Shown here piece by piece: positions 24,269-35,313 of a DNA stretch of 64,000 nt. Source of the DNA: Rhodotorula mucilaginosa (taxonomy: Eukaryota > Basidiomycota > Microbotryomycetes > Sporidiobolales > Sporidiobolaceae); the NCBI GenBank assembly GCA_034406715.1, contig CP137867.1, forward strand, positions 1,240,001 to 1,304,000. Reading direction: 5' to 3'. Numbering within the stretch: the first letter of the stretch is position 1; the number at the start of each line of letters is the position of its first letter. The notes below the pieces were generated by a model, which made no database searches, was not told the origin of the DNA, and saw only the letters and a list, made by a program, of their open reading frames with translations. The translations under genes and the position numbers were made by a program.

Positions 24269-25860
24269 ATGCATGCACTCACCTCGTCCTCATCATCGTT
24301 GGCCTTCCCAATCGTGCCTCATCTCCTGGAACACCGCGAGAGCGACTACATGGCGCTACAATTCATCGCCAACCAGCGCATAGAGCTATACAAAGATGTG
24401 CAGCGACTCCGGCAGGCCTACCTCGAGGCGCTCGTCTTGACAGTCTGCTTCCCATTCCATGTTTACCGCCTCCTCGTTATCTTCAGCTGCGAAGCCTACG
24501 AGCAGCTCTCTCGCGTTTGCCCGAACCCATTCCGCCGGTACGTTGTGCCGTTTGGGCACCCGCCTGTGCAGCTTGGAATGGCGCTGACGCTGCAGCGTTT
24601 GACGACGTCTCCCACGGGACCGGCGTGCAGATCGCGTCCCGCGCCACCGCTGCCGCTCGAGATCATTTTCCACATCCTCGAGTCGTGGGACTCGAACGCC
24701 CTCGATGCTCGCGAAGCGCACGTCGCCCGCATCGAATTCTACTCGAGCTGCATGCGCGTGCACTCGACCTGGACGGCGACGGCCCGGCGACTCTTGCACG
24801 AGGAACTCTGGGTCAGCCACCGAAACGACCCTCGATTGTGCGAAAGCATCGCCCCGGAGAACCGCGACCCGGCTCGCAGAAGTGCGCGAACGCTCATCAT
24901 CGACACGTGCTATGAACCGATGGCCTGGCAGTCGGAAGAGATCTGCGGACGCCTCGGCGCGTGCGAGTGGCTCGACTCGCTCTCCCTCGTGCACATGAAC
25001 CTGCGCCTGTCCGACTTCAAGTCCTTCCCCAGTGAGTACACACTGAAATAGATTCGAGCTCGCGTGGTCGGTGAATTGACGAGTTGGTGCTTCAACCAGA
25101 CCTCCGACGCCTCCACATCCGCCGCGCGTCTTTTCCCGCCCCGTGGCCCTCGACCGACGAGCCGACGTTCAGCATGCAGCGCCTCGAGCATCTCAGCATC
25201 ACCAACGTGTCGTTCTCGAACGCCATCCCGATCTATCGCGGCCTGATCGACCCCGTCGCCTTGCCGAACCTGCGCACTCTCGAAATCTGGAACTGCTCGT
25301 TGCTGTGGACCTCGTTCTACGGACTCCGGACTTTCCCGCACCTTCGAAGCCTGAGCTTCTCGTCCGACTATCTTCCGATCTCGCACCTGCTCGAGTACGA
25401 ACTGCCCGAACTGCGTTTCCTCAACCTGTCGAGCACGGCGATCGAAGACCTCGCGCGCGGACACGCCGACCATCGCCAGTTCCGCTTTGCACCGACCGTA
25501 CTCCGCATCGAGATCGCCAAGTCGCTCGTCATTTACGGTCAAGCGTTGTCGGTCGAGGAACGCCTGAACCAGCTCTCCATCGCGCTCATCGCCCTCCTCT
25601 CGCGCGACGCACCTCTCTTGCGATCCGTCCGCGAGTTGCATGTCCCCTTCGAGAAGACGGCGCTGGAAGCGAACAAACTCAAGCCGCAGGTCGCGCGCTG
25701 GGGTGTCGCCAGGGGGGTGCGAGTCCACTTTTACGATGGCGTCGATCCCGTCGGGCGCCGGGACGCAAACTCATCCTTCTTCGCGGGGGTGTTTGCTCGC
25801 GAGTCGGAATGGTTCGCCAAGCCGGTACCGCCTCCGGGGTTGCAGATCGCCGGCCGTTGA
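24269..25860 (+). CDS. F-box / leucine-rich protein
   Basis: Probably a substrate receptor of an SCF ubiquitin ligase. An F-box-like helix pair is seen in APPLPLEIIFHILESWDS (about 24644-24700), followed by RIEFYSSCMRVHSTWTATARRLLHEELW. The rest has irregular LRR-type repeats: LRRLHIRRASFP, LEHLSITNVSF, LPNLRTLEIWNCSLL, FPHLRSLSFSS and LPELRFLNLSSTAI. Two exons: 24269-25031 and 25100-25860, with phase supported by the FPNLRRLHIRR join. The start is uncertain: ATG 24269 and ATG 24350 (MALQFIANQ) are in the same frame. An additional intron near 24430-24492 is possible, because VLTVCFPFHVYRLLVIF is an odd hydrophobic run in front of the F-box. The target is not predictable. Confidence 0.75.
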
Positions 25861-26099
25861 ACACCTTGGTTCCTCCCGCCGACTGACTCAGCACCCGAGG
25901 AACCTCTCTTGATTTATCCCCTCCATCTTCTGATCCACCCAGCGCTATATATTGCTCTTCATCCTGTGTCCCCTATCCCCAGAGATCGTCATCTGTGGCG
26001 TTGTGCCATTCATTGCAATATGCCCGAGCTCTTCTTATCTTACCGAACTCCGACTTCGCAGGCGGGCGTGCTCTAATCTTAGATCCAATTCATACTCTC

Positions 26100-28040
26100 T
26101 TAGTCTTCTTCGGACTCCGTGTCAGACGGTTCCTCTCTACTCGACGCGCTCGAAGCTTCCTCGATCTCGGTTTCGATATCGCTCTCGGCGCCATACTTGT
26201 TGCGTCGAAATGCGCCGAAAGCCGCGGCCGTTTCGACGAAACGGACCTGCAACGGGAGAAAACGGGTCAGTCGAGTGCTCGAAACCGAAAGCGGATCACG
26301 GTCGATGCACCTGCCAGTTCCGCTGGCGAGGTTCTTTCAAGTGCGCACGACGAGAAGCGCCTCGGGCCACCAAGGCAAGTCGTATGGTCCAAGACTGACC
26401 TTGGGTCGCTCGTCTGCCGCTCCGGACGCGTAGGTCCGCTTGACGATCCACACTCGGTTGCGGAACCCGATCTGGCGAAGAGTCGGCGCGCATCTGCAGA
26501 GATTGATGGCGTGAACAAAGGTTCTGAGACGGTTTTAGTGTGCGCACTTACTGCTCGGCCAAGGTGAGGATAGCATCTGGCGTGACGCTGGCTCTTTGAG
26601 AGAGCAGGTGTATGGTCCGCAGCTCGTTCAACGGCGCGAAAGCCCGCGTGAGGCGGTCCTGTTCACGGTCCGACGGTGAGCACGATCATCAAGAACAGCG
26701 ACGGTACGGCGCAGTCACAGAGCCAGCACATACCAGATCAAAGTCTGCGCCGAGGTGAAGGACGAGATTGCGCAGCCTCGGACTTCCATTCGAAAGGATC
26801 TCGACACCTTCGACGCTGGTGAGGATGCCCGACACCTCGAATTTGCGGATGCGCGGACCGCTTGTAGCGGCGAAATGGTGAAGGAACTCGACCGGGAGAA
26901 CCGGCCACTCGCGTCGACCGTCCGACGCTGCGCCAGAGTGGTACAAGGTGAATGCGGTCAAGTTCGGGAGGCCGTCGAGCAGCTTCTCGAGCGCGGGGAA
27001 GAAGGCGGGAAGGGCAGGGTGCCGAGGTCCGGGATGCGTGAGCTTGAGGGATTGCAGATGGGATAAAGAGTCGGCTATTTGGTCATAGAATGAGGGATCG
27101 AGGTTGCACGCCTCGAGAGCGAGATGGCGGAGATGAGGCAACTTGGGTAGCAGCTCGAGCAGCGGTTCGCCGGTCAGTTTGGCGCAACCGGCGAAGGCGA
27201 GAGAGGTGAGCCGGCTCTCGGCGAGATATGGCGAGATCGAACGGAGGACGCTGTCGTTGATGACGGGACTCTCTCGACAAAGGACCGAGAATTCCTCGAG
27301 CTTGAGAAAACCCGGCGGGGGCGTCTCTGTCCAACCCGCTGCATCGCCGGTTCGGCTCTGGTGCTTGAAGAAGGCGCCGAGCACTTGGGCGACGTTCCGG
27401 TCGGGCAAGATGAGCGAAAGGGCCCGCAGAGGGCGCAGCCGGCGGAGATTGTCGGCGGACCACGAGCCGGGCGAGAGGTTGGTGTGCGCGTTGAGCTCGA
27501 GCGTATGTAGCTTCTGCATGCGGTGTATGGCGACCCAAACTCTGCGATATTACGGAAAGAGTCCGGAATGAGCGAAACGCGGGCAGGGTAGAGGGTCCGA
27601 GGAAGAGCGTACTGGTCCGTCAAAGCGCCTTTGCGAGTCCAAACGAGCTCTTCGCAGTTGACGCAGTTCTCCAGCATCGCGATCGCGACCCGCTCCGTCG
27701 CTGCCTGCTCTTGGATCTTGAGCGAGATCGGGAAGACGCGGATTTCCAGTTTGCGGACGAGAGCAGCGAGGCGAGGTGAAGACGCCAAGGTCTCGAAAAG
27801 ATTGCGGGCGATAGCCTGGACACTGACGCAAGTCAGCGTTCGTCTGCGGCAGGATTTATGAGTCGATTTGCGCACCAGGTCCCGTCCAAAGAGCCGTACA
27901 TGACGCAAGAGTCGCGCCTGACTGACATCGCGCCAATCCCGCGATACCAGGCAAACATTGTAGAGGTCGCGGCGGGAGACGAGAGGCGCCAAGATCTCTG
28001 GCAGTAGCTCTGGCGGCAGGTCTGCCAGTGAAGTCGGCAT
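26100..28040 (-). CDS. F-box / leucine-rich repeat protein
   Basis: A second F-box protein, convergent with the one ending at 25860. The N-terminus has a textbook F-box: LADLPPELLPEILAPLVSRR, then VCLVSRDWRDVSQARLLRHV. Exons about 28040-27876, 27815-27613, 27541-26734, 26658-26553, then two or so to the stop at 26100. LRR units include LHTLELNAHTNL, LRALSLILPDRN, LTSLAFAGCAKL, LRHLALEACNL and LQSLKLTHPGP. The third exon begins inside VWVAIHRMQKLHTLEL; this join repairs the frame and gives a good LRR register. The C-terminus carries LRQIGFRNRVWIVKR, then an acidic tail ending SDTESEED. No obvious sequence similarity was noticed to the neighbouring F-box gene beyond the shared fold, so tandem origin is not shown. 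Confidence 0.85.
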
Positions 28041-28276
28041 CGTTCGGCGAGGCTATGCTGCCGCAGGATCGGAAGAGAGCGTCGACGCCAACCCGGCCGA
28101 GAAGTGGAGCAGCGCGGCAAGAAAAAGCCCTCGGATACTATATGCTTCGGACAATGACTGACGACTCGTTCCACAAGAGTAGGGATGAATAAAAGGGACT
28201 ATGGCCCCTGCTGCTCGAGGTCACAGAGCAGCCTGCTAGAAAAGAAGCAGGAGATGGAAAAAAGGAAAGGTTGTGG

Positions 28277-28372
28277 CGACCAGAGCAGGATTTGAACCTG
28301 CGCAGGCAAAGCCTAATAGATAACGAGTAGTTGATTCGAGTCTATCCCCTTAGACCGCTCGGGCATCTGGCC
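28277..28372 (-). tRNA. tRNA-Ser (CGA), with intron
   Basis: On the minus strand the sequence folds as a class II tRNA: acceptor GGCCAGA pairs with TCTGGTC; anticodon stem ATAGA pairs with TCTAT; long variable arm AGGC-TTT-GCCT; T arm GCAGG-TTCAAAT-CCTGC. The anticodon loop CTCGAA gives anticodon CGA, which reads UCG serine codons. Thirteen bases after position 37 are a canonical tRNA intron. Discriminator G73 is the serine identity base. The mature sequence is identical to the copy at 39505-39600. Confidence 0.93.
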
Positions 28373-28797
28373 ATTTCATGTGGAGTGGGTGCCAAAATTT
28401 TACAAATATCAAGATTGGACACTTTCTGCCTCTGACTTTACAGAACAAACTTCTGTCGGCGGATATGCATTGGTCGGAAGAGTCCCTTACCTTGCTAGGG
28501 CCTTTCCTCCCATCCTCGTGATCGTCTAGGGACTTGTTGGCTGCGCTCGTAGACTTTGAGCTCGAGCCCCGGCACTAGTGGTGCGAGATTAAGCGGGGCA
28601 GATCCTACGTCATCGTTTCCGCCTGGAACGGGGACTTCAGGCTGACAAGCTGCCGGGCTTGTTGTCCTCCGCCACATTACACTCATCAAAGCGCATCTCC
28701 ACGAGCCTCTACACTCTCGCTTCCTCCGCAAAGCAGCACAGCTCCTTCCTAGCCAGCTTTCCCCTCAACCGCCGTATCCCCAGCCTCACCTTTCATC
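28373..28797. other. Intergenic region, tRNA 5' flank and promoter of the MARVEL gene
   Basis: 425 bases. The tRNA's upstream flank is AT-rich (around 28385-28450). The part close to 28798 is C-rich, as expected for a leader. No further gene seen. Confidence 0.45.
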
Positions 28798-29620
28798 ATG
28801 GTTTCTGGTGCGTCGTTGTCGATCGCCACCAACGCCTCGCCGAGGACCCTTCGAAGCTGATACGTGTTCATTGTCACTGTCGCAGACCGCCTCATCCGTA
28901 TGACCATTGCGCCGGTCGCCCTCATGACCCTCCTGACGTCCATTGTCGTCATGGCGATCGCGGCGTCGCTCGAGTCGCACTGGAGCAGCGTCGGGTTCCC
29001 GAGCAACTCGTACCGCGACCGCGAACGGCTCTTGCTCGTAGCAGGAATCTGGGGCATCATCGTCTCCGGTGAGTCGGGTTCGGTCTTTGGAGCTGCCAAC
29101 GGTCGACGGGAGACGAGCGCGAGCAGTGGTCTGATCTCTCACCGCCACAGCGTATTCCTTGGTCGGCGCACTCCTCAAGCCGGGCCACAAGGCCTTCGGA
29201 ATCTTTTACCACCTCATCGCCTACTCGATCGCCTTTGTCAGTTGCGCATCCTGTCCGAACCTCCAACCTCGCGGCATGCTCATTCCGTTCCTCCGCACAG
29301 ATCCTTTACCTTTGCGGTGTGGCCTCGCTCACTGCCCTCACCAACTCGATTGACTGCGGCGACGTGACCTGGTCGCGTTGCAACGTCGTCAAGGGCGGCC
29401 TCGTCTCGACCGGGTTCGTCCTGCTCCTGTCCTGCTCCCTTTCTCCGCGCTTCTGCATCCATTCCCAGGGTTCGTCAAGGACTCCTTTACTGACCAAAGT
29501 ACACCCTGCAGCTGGATCGGTACCATCTTCACCTTCATCATGCTCGTCATCGCCACCTTCTACGGCATCAAGGCTCGTTCGGGCGTCGGTGCCCGCAACG
29601 CCGCTCTCAACGAGGCCTAA
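28798..29620 (+). CDS. MARVEL-domain-like four-TM membrane protein
   Basis: A small integral membrane protein with four predicted helices: TIAPVALMTLLTSIVVMAI, LLLVAGIWGIIVSAYSLVG, IFYHLIAYSIAFILYLCGV and WIGTIFTFIMLVIATFYGI. This arrangement and a Cys-containing loop between TM3 and TM4 (NSIDCGDVTWSRCN) fit fungal MARVEL proteins, which help organise membrane domains or secretion. The first exon is only 10 bases (28798-28807, ATGGTTTCTG), joined to 28886 to give MVSDRLIRM. Later exons start near 29152 and 29302. The last intron could not be placed with certainty: available donors after 29350 are weak, while the frame leading into the final exon (CSWIGTIF) differs from the preceding one. The tail is KARSGVGARNAALNEA. 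Confidence 0.75.
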
Positions 29621-29898
29621 ACGATGACCTGCACCGCTCTTTCGAGCCCGCACACTTTGCACGGTTTTCGGCGGCAGCAGATGATCTAGAACATCATTCT
29701 CGCGCTCCAAAGCTCCTCCTCGGCGATTTCGTTTATGCGAGAAGAGCTCAAGAAATACCCTTCATACATAGCATTCCTCTCAGAATATACATAGTAGCTT
29801 CAGCCTAATCCTAATAAATAACCGTACACGTATCATACAAGTTGTTTCGTCTCTCCTGTGCTGGAAGTGAAGGGAAAGCCTCGCCGCGCAACGCTACT

Positions 29899-31204
29899 TC
29901 AAGCCTGCTTGCGCTTGCCAACCTGGTTCGCTCCGAGCTGCCTTGCCAGCAAGAACCAGACGATGGGCCGAGGAATGCGTTCGAGGAGCCAGAACAGGAA
30001 AGCCTTGCCGCCGGCGGTGTAGTACGCGGCGGGCTTTGAGCGCAGCGCCCGCGCCACGATACCCTCGGCGAGTTTGGAGGCCGGCATCGTGTGATCTGCG
30101 AGTACACAACGGTGTAGTCAGTCCTTTCATAGTTGCGTTCAGGGGTTATCAGCGCGACCGTGATCCAAAAGTCGTGCGTACCTGCCCGTTGCGACATGTT
30201 GGATCGCTCGGCGATCCGGTCCGCCACATCCTTGTACAGAGAGTCTATTGTACGCGAGCTTGGTGTGTCAGAAAACAACTCGCGAAACATAGACCGAGAG
30301 AGAGAGCAGGCCTTGTCATGCGCACCTTCGGGCAACTTGATGCTGAGCGTCTGCTTCTTGCCAAACTGACTGGTGATTGCTCCGGGAGCCACGAGCATAA
30401 CGTCGATGCCGAATCCAGCGACTTCCATGCGCAAGGTCTCCGAGGCCGAATGCAAGGCGGCCTTGCTCGCCGAGTCTAGCACGGGGATTTAGCGCGCAGT
30501 TCAGCAGGATGAAGCGGCCTCGGAGGACTTACAGATTCCGGTCCAGGGCGTCGGGATGTTGCCTGTACAATATGGAGAATCAGCGCTCGAGTACGCGAGG
30601 AAAATGTCGCCAGGTAAACCTCTGCCGGCGCACCGACGATGGATCCGATGTTGACAATCAGGCCGGACCTCTGCTCAGCCATGTGCGGCACGACGAGCTT
30701 GCTCATTCGGAGCGGTGCCCAGAAGTTGATCTCGAACTGTGTGCGAGCCAATCGCAATCACGTCAGCCCGTACTGTCGAGGAGGACAAGCCTGAGAAGAC
30801 GGCGTCAGAGACTCACGGTCGCTTTGCCACCCTCCTCGCTCTCCACGTCGGCATCGAGCAGAGCGCCAGCACCTCCAGCGCCAGCGTTGTTGACGAGGAC
30901 ATCGATACGTCCTTGTTCGCGCAAAACTTGATTGACCGCTTTCTGGCAGGATTCGAGGCAAGCAACGTCGAGTTCGATGCGGTGAACGCTCGCCGGAAGG
31001 GTCTCCAAGGCGGCTAGACGACGAGCAGAAGCGTACACGATGCAGTTGCGAGCTGCAAACTCTTCGCACAGCGCATAGCTGCGGACGAAAGGGCCTTGAT
31101 CAGTTGTCGGGTGTGGGGCTTGAAGTATGTAAAGGCACTGACCCTATGCCGCCGGCACTGGAGCCAGTCACGAGCACGACTTTGCGACCAGACGAAGACG
31201 GCAT
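29899..31204 (-). CDS. Short-chain dehydrogenase, AYR1-like (1-acyl-DHAP reductase)
   Basis: Classical SDR. The NADP(H) motif is TGSSAGGIG (completed across the first splice junction), followed by YALCEEFAARNCIVYASARR; NNAG appears in LVNNAGAGG, and the catalytic Ser/Tyr/Lys are in SIVGNIPTPW and YSASKAA. The C-terminus has hydrophobic residues (FLFWLLERIPRPIVWFLLA) and a basic end GKRKQA, in line with the ER/lipid-droplet enzyme Ayr1, which makes lysophosphatidate from 1-acyl-dihydroxyacetone phosphate. Seven exons join from ATG 31204; the third ends after VNIGSIVG and the fourth, NIPTPWTGI, is short. The neighbour on the right (CDC4) is transcribed in the same direction. Substrate assignment is by family resemblance only. 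Confidence 0.88.
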
Positions 31205-31437
31205 TGCGCCCGGTGTAGCGTTCGCTGAGAAAAGCCGCGACTGTAGAACGATGAAGACCGGCTCTCGCTTGTTCCAAAAGCCCGGAAACAATGTCGTCAA
31301 AGTTTCGCGGGCGACAAAGCTCTTGATTGCAATGCGAACTGTAAGCAAAAGGGTCTATGCGAGCGAGCGAACCAGGGAAGGGAAAATAACGCGAGAGAAG
31401 ACCATATTCATATGCCATGCGGGAGAAACCTCCGCCC

Positions 31438-34400
31438 TTATGCCTCGGGATCTTCTTCCTCCTTGACCGAGACCGAATCGTCCATAGCCTCGTCGACGGC
31501 TTCTCCGCCTGCTTGCTGAGCCGCGTCGCCAGAGTCCACGTCCATCGAGGCTGCCGACGTCGAGGCTTGACCGTGCAGGTCGCGAGAGTTGCTCATGCGG
31601 CGAACCGCGCGGTGCGCCGACGTCGACCGGGACGGAGTCCCAGCACTGGAGAGGTTCGGAGTGTGAGACGAGAGAGTCGCTGTCGAGGCCTGGAACGCGA
31701 GCGCCGGCAAGCGGGGCGCCGAAGGCGCGACCGCAGAACGACCCGCGTCGGGCGTTTCCTGCGCTGTCGAACCGCTCGCGACGGCGGGCAAGTTGTCCTC
31801 GACGTCTTCCGTTTTGACCAGCGGCGAAGCAGGGGTCACGATCGGCGAAGGCGGATCGACTGCCCCGAAATCGAGGATCTCGTACTCGCTGCGACCGCCG
31901 CGCGAGACTGCCGCGACGCAGTACCGCCGATCCGCCGCGACTTGCCAGACGCCGGTCAAGCCGCTGATCAAGTCGCGGACAAAAGCACCGGTCCGGACAT
32001 CCCACATCTTGAGCGTGCCGTCCGAACCGCTGATCACTTTGTGCTCGTCTTGCTGGAAGCAGGTGATCGCGCCCTGGTGCGCCGCGAGCGCGTGGCGGCA
32101 CGCGCCCGTCTCCGGGTCCCAGATACGCAATGTCCAGTCCGCAGCGGCAGAGACGAGGTTGCGGTGCGTCAGGCCGAGGAGGCCGACGAGCGAAGTGTGA
32201 CCCTCGAGGACGGCGCGGCACTCGCCCGCTTCGGTCGACCAGAGGCGGACCGTGCCGTCCATCGAGCCGGACGCGCACTGCTTGCGGATCGAGTCGTACA
32301 CCACCGAATAGACCTTTTGCGTGTGGCCGCGGAGGACGTGCCGGCACTTGCCCGTCAGGATGTCCCAGACGCGGACCTCCATGTCGTACGAGCCCGAGAC
32401 GAGCGTGCGCCCATGCGCAGACAGGGCTCGCACGGCATGCTCGTGACCAGTCAGGTGACGGAGGTGGTACGGGTTGTCGCTGACGTCGATCTCGGTCGCG
32501 TCGTGGTCGTACGGCGGCGGGGTGTAATCCGGATCGCGGTTCGGCATCGGGAGCTTCCAGACGCGCAGCGACCAGTCACGCGAACCGGTCACGATCAATG
32601 GGTACGCTGGCTCCCAGATCGGATCTCCCGATGGATCGGGGTTGATGTTCTCCGGTTCGACGATCTGAAGGCACCGCACCGTCGACTTGTGACCGACAAA
32701 GACGTGACTGCACCGGCCCGACTTCAAGTCCCAGACGCGAACGCTCTTGTCCGTCGAACCCGAGACGAGCACGTTGCCGACGTACTGCATCGCCCAAACG
32801 CCACCGTCGTGCCCGACGAGATCAGCGCGACGGCGACCCGTCTGCGTGTCGAAGACGCTGATCGAATGGTCGTCGGAGGCGGACACGATCTTCTGGCTGT
32901 CGAACTGGAGACAAGTGACGACGTGGTTGTTGGCCGGCGCCGGTTGATTCCCACCTGCCGGCGCTTGCTGCTGTTGCTGCGAGGCGGACAACGGATTGGA
33001 CTGGAAGACGAGGCGAGTCGGCGTGCCTTGTGCCCAGTTCCGACGGGTGATGACGCGAGAGCGATACAGGAGCTTGAACGGGTGCACAAAATGGGTCGAG
33101 GGGGCAGGAGAGGCGCTACGAGACGAGGACGGCGAAGCGAGACGGTGGGAGACAGATTCCTCTCGCGGCTCGATCGGACCGGAGCGGTACAGGCTGACCG
33201 GTTCGACCTTGCCCGTCCAGGATGTGCGGCGCTGTCAGAGGTGACGCAGGTGGAGGGGTCAGTATCACCTCGGCTTTCTTTCGGACGAAGTTCTTGAACC
33301 ATGGACCGACCTGTTCATCCCACACGCCAGCTTCCCACCTCTTGAGGAAGAGGTCCTCCTTCTTTCCCGTTGCCGCTTCGCGCGCCTCACGCTCGTCAGA
33401 ACCGTCACCAACCCACAAGCCACTCGCGACCAGCTTGTCTTTCCAAACGCGCCATTCGCCGTCGATCATCCGTCGCCAGGTCTTGCAGACGAGGGACGAC
33501 CGGCACAAGTCACGCGCGTCGAGGTGTCCGAGGATGATGGTTCCGAGCTCGGGCGGCAGGTCCGAGAGGAAATCGCGACGGAGGGCGGGCTCGACGATCT
33601 GATTGATCATTTGGAGGACCGGGATGGACGATCGGCGGAGCAGCTGAAAGAGGAGGTACGACTGCATGGCGTCGGGCAGTTGCGAGAACGTCTGCACGAG
33701 GTCCGGGAGGGAGAGGAGACCGCTCAGAGCAGCCCCGGAGCCAAAGTCGAATTGCTGCGCATGCGCCGTCGAGAGGAGGGCCGCCGGATCGTCCTTCATC
33801 TCTTGCTCGTCTTCGCCTCCCGAAGTCGGTACCGGACTCGGCGGACTTTGATTCGGGCTCGGCAGAGCGACAGATCCGCCCGTGTAGTTCTGCTGCATGC
33901 TCGCGCGCCGGGCTGCGGGTCCAGACGGGTGCAAGTTGGCCAGCGAACCGGCGAGAGGCGGCGTCTCGACTCGTGGCCGCTTCCGCGGTGGACCGGGAGA
34001 CGGGAGGCGGTGCCCGTACGTCTCGAAAGTGACTCGAGGGACTCCGTCGCCGTCCGCGTGGCCGCCGAGTGGGTCGGCGTTGTCGCGGTAGGTCGATCCT
34101 TGCAAGTCGAGCCCGGCGCCTCTTCTCGCTGGCGACGCGGGGTCTTGGATGCTGGCGGTGCTGTAACGGCGACCTTGCTGAGTGGACAAAGACGCGGCTT
34201 CAAAGTCCGTGTCCATGCGAGCGTGCGCCGAGGAGGTCCGCGGATCACGGACCGGAAAGTCCGACGCGGCGCCGTCCTCTGAAAAAGTCGCCTTCATGGC
34301 ACCGAGGCTGAGATCCCATTGTTTGAGCGTGTCGGGCCAGCGTGCCTGACTGAGCGGGTACATGCGGCGGTCGAGCGAGAGCGCCTGGGTGGACGACGAC

Positions 34401-34858
34401 GACGAGGGGCCTTCCGTTCGGTCGTAAAAATCGTAGACTGCCGCTCGCGGCGACAATGGTGCTGCGTTCGCCATGTGTCCGGTCGACGGCGCCGAGAACG
34501 AGGAACGTGTTGCTCGTATCGGGCCCGACTTTGGGACACGGATCGGAGCAAAGTGGGTGGTTGTGGTGGTTGTGGTAGTCACGACGGTGGTGGTCTGAGC
34601 GGGAGCGAGTCGCAGGAGCGCATAGTCTGACGGACCGCTCTGCACCTCGCTCTCACTGCTGCTGTGCGCGTCGTTGCTGATCCCGGCGCGGTCGCTCACG
34701 CTGGTCGTGTGAGCGCGGTGCGGAGGCGTGTGCGGGGTGGCCTGAGGCTGAGGCTGAGCGGGAGCATACGTCGACGACGCGGTGACGGTGGTCGCGACGC
34801 GCTCGACGTGACTAGAAGCTGGCGCTGTCCATCCTGGGTGTCCTCCTGGCGCGTCCAT
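31438..34858 (-). CDS. CDC4: F-box/WD40 protein, CDC4 / FBXW7 type
   Basis: Substrate-recognition subunit of an SCF ligase that targets phosphorylated cell-cycle proteins. Exon 34858-33269 encodes a long Ser/Thr/Pro-rich N-terminus (with a poly-Thr run near 34550-34590), a helical stretch LSLPDLVQTFSQLPDAMQS that fits the dimerisation domain, and the F-box LSDLPPELGTIILGHLDARD with RSSLVCKTWRRMI. After a 37-base intron, exon 33231-31438 gives HPFKLLYRSRVITRRNW and eight WD40 blades, each with a GSxDxxVRVWD-like strand (SASDDHSISVFD, SGSTDKSVRVWD, TGSRDWSLRVWK, SGSYDMEVRVWD, SGSMDGTVRLWS, SAAADWTLRIWD, SGSDGTLKMWD). Arg residues on these blades are the expected phosphodegron pocket. The tail is acidic (SVSVKEEEDPEA). 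Total about 1127 residues. Confidence 0.94.
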
Positions 34859-35313
34859 ACGCGGCGATGTCCTCGTCGGCAGCTCGTGGTCTCGGCGGAG
34901 CGGGGATCCGGAGACGCGAACCCAGCACTCTGTAGCGACAGCTGCGCGGGAGAGCGTGTCAGCGGCTCGAGATACTGACTTGCCTTGCAGACCGCTGTAC
35001 GCACCTGCACTCGGCGCCAACAGTCGTGCGGTGTCGGCTTCAAAGGGTCGCGAAGTGCGGACGGGAAGCGGAGAGAAGTCCGTCGTGCACGCGCCTCGTG
35101 AGGTTCAGATTTGGCGGGTCTAGCAGCAGAGACCCGATATAATAGCTCTCCACTCGGCACGGCAGTCCGGCAGTGGTAAGAGAGCAGATTCGCGAGGCTG
35201 TACAGCGACTCTGAACTGACGCGACGCGCGGCTCACTCGACGAACAAGGGCCCAGATCTCCGCCCCTTTCAGTTCCGGTCCACATTGATAATTCCTGGTT
35301 CAAGAGGGCAACT
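34859..35313. other. Intergenic region, CDC4 promoter
   Basis: 455 bases between the STE23-like stop and the CDC4 start. The CDC4 frame stays open upstream to about 35020 but without another convincing ATG. No other gene seen. Confidence 0.45.

Noticed and set aside
31417-33297. A 626-codon open frame on the plus strand, antisense to the CDC4-like gene
   Set aside because: Its protein is Arg/Val/Asp-rich without any domain, and it mirrors the WD40 exon on the other strand. GC-rich codon use produces such long shadows.
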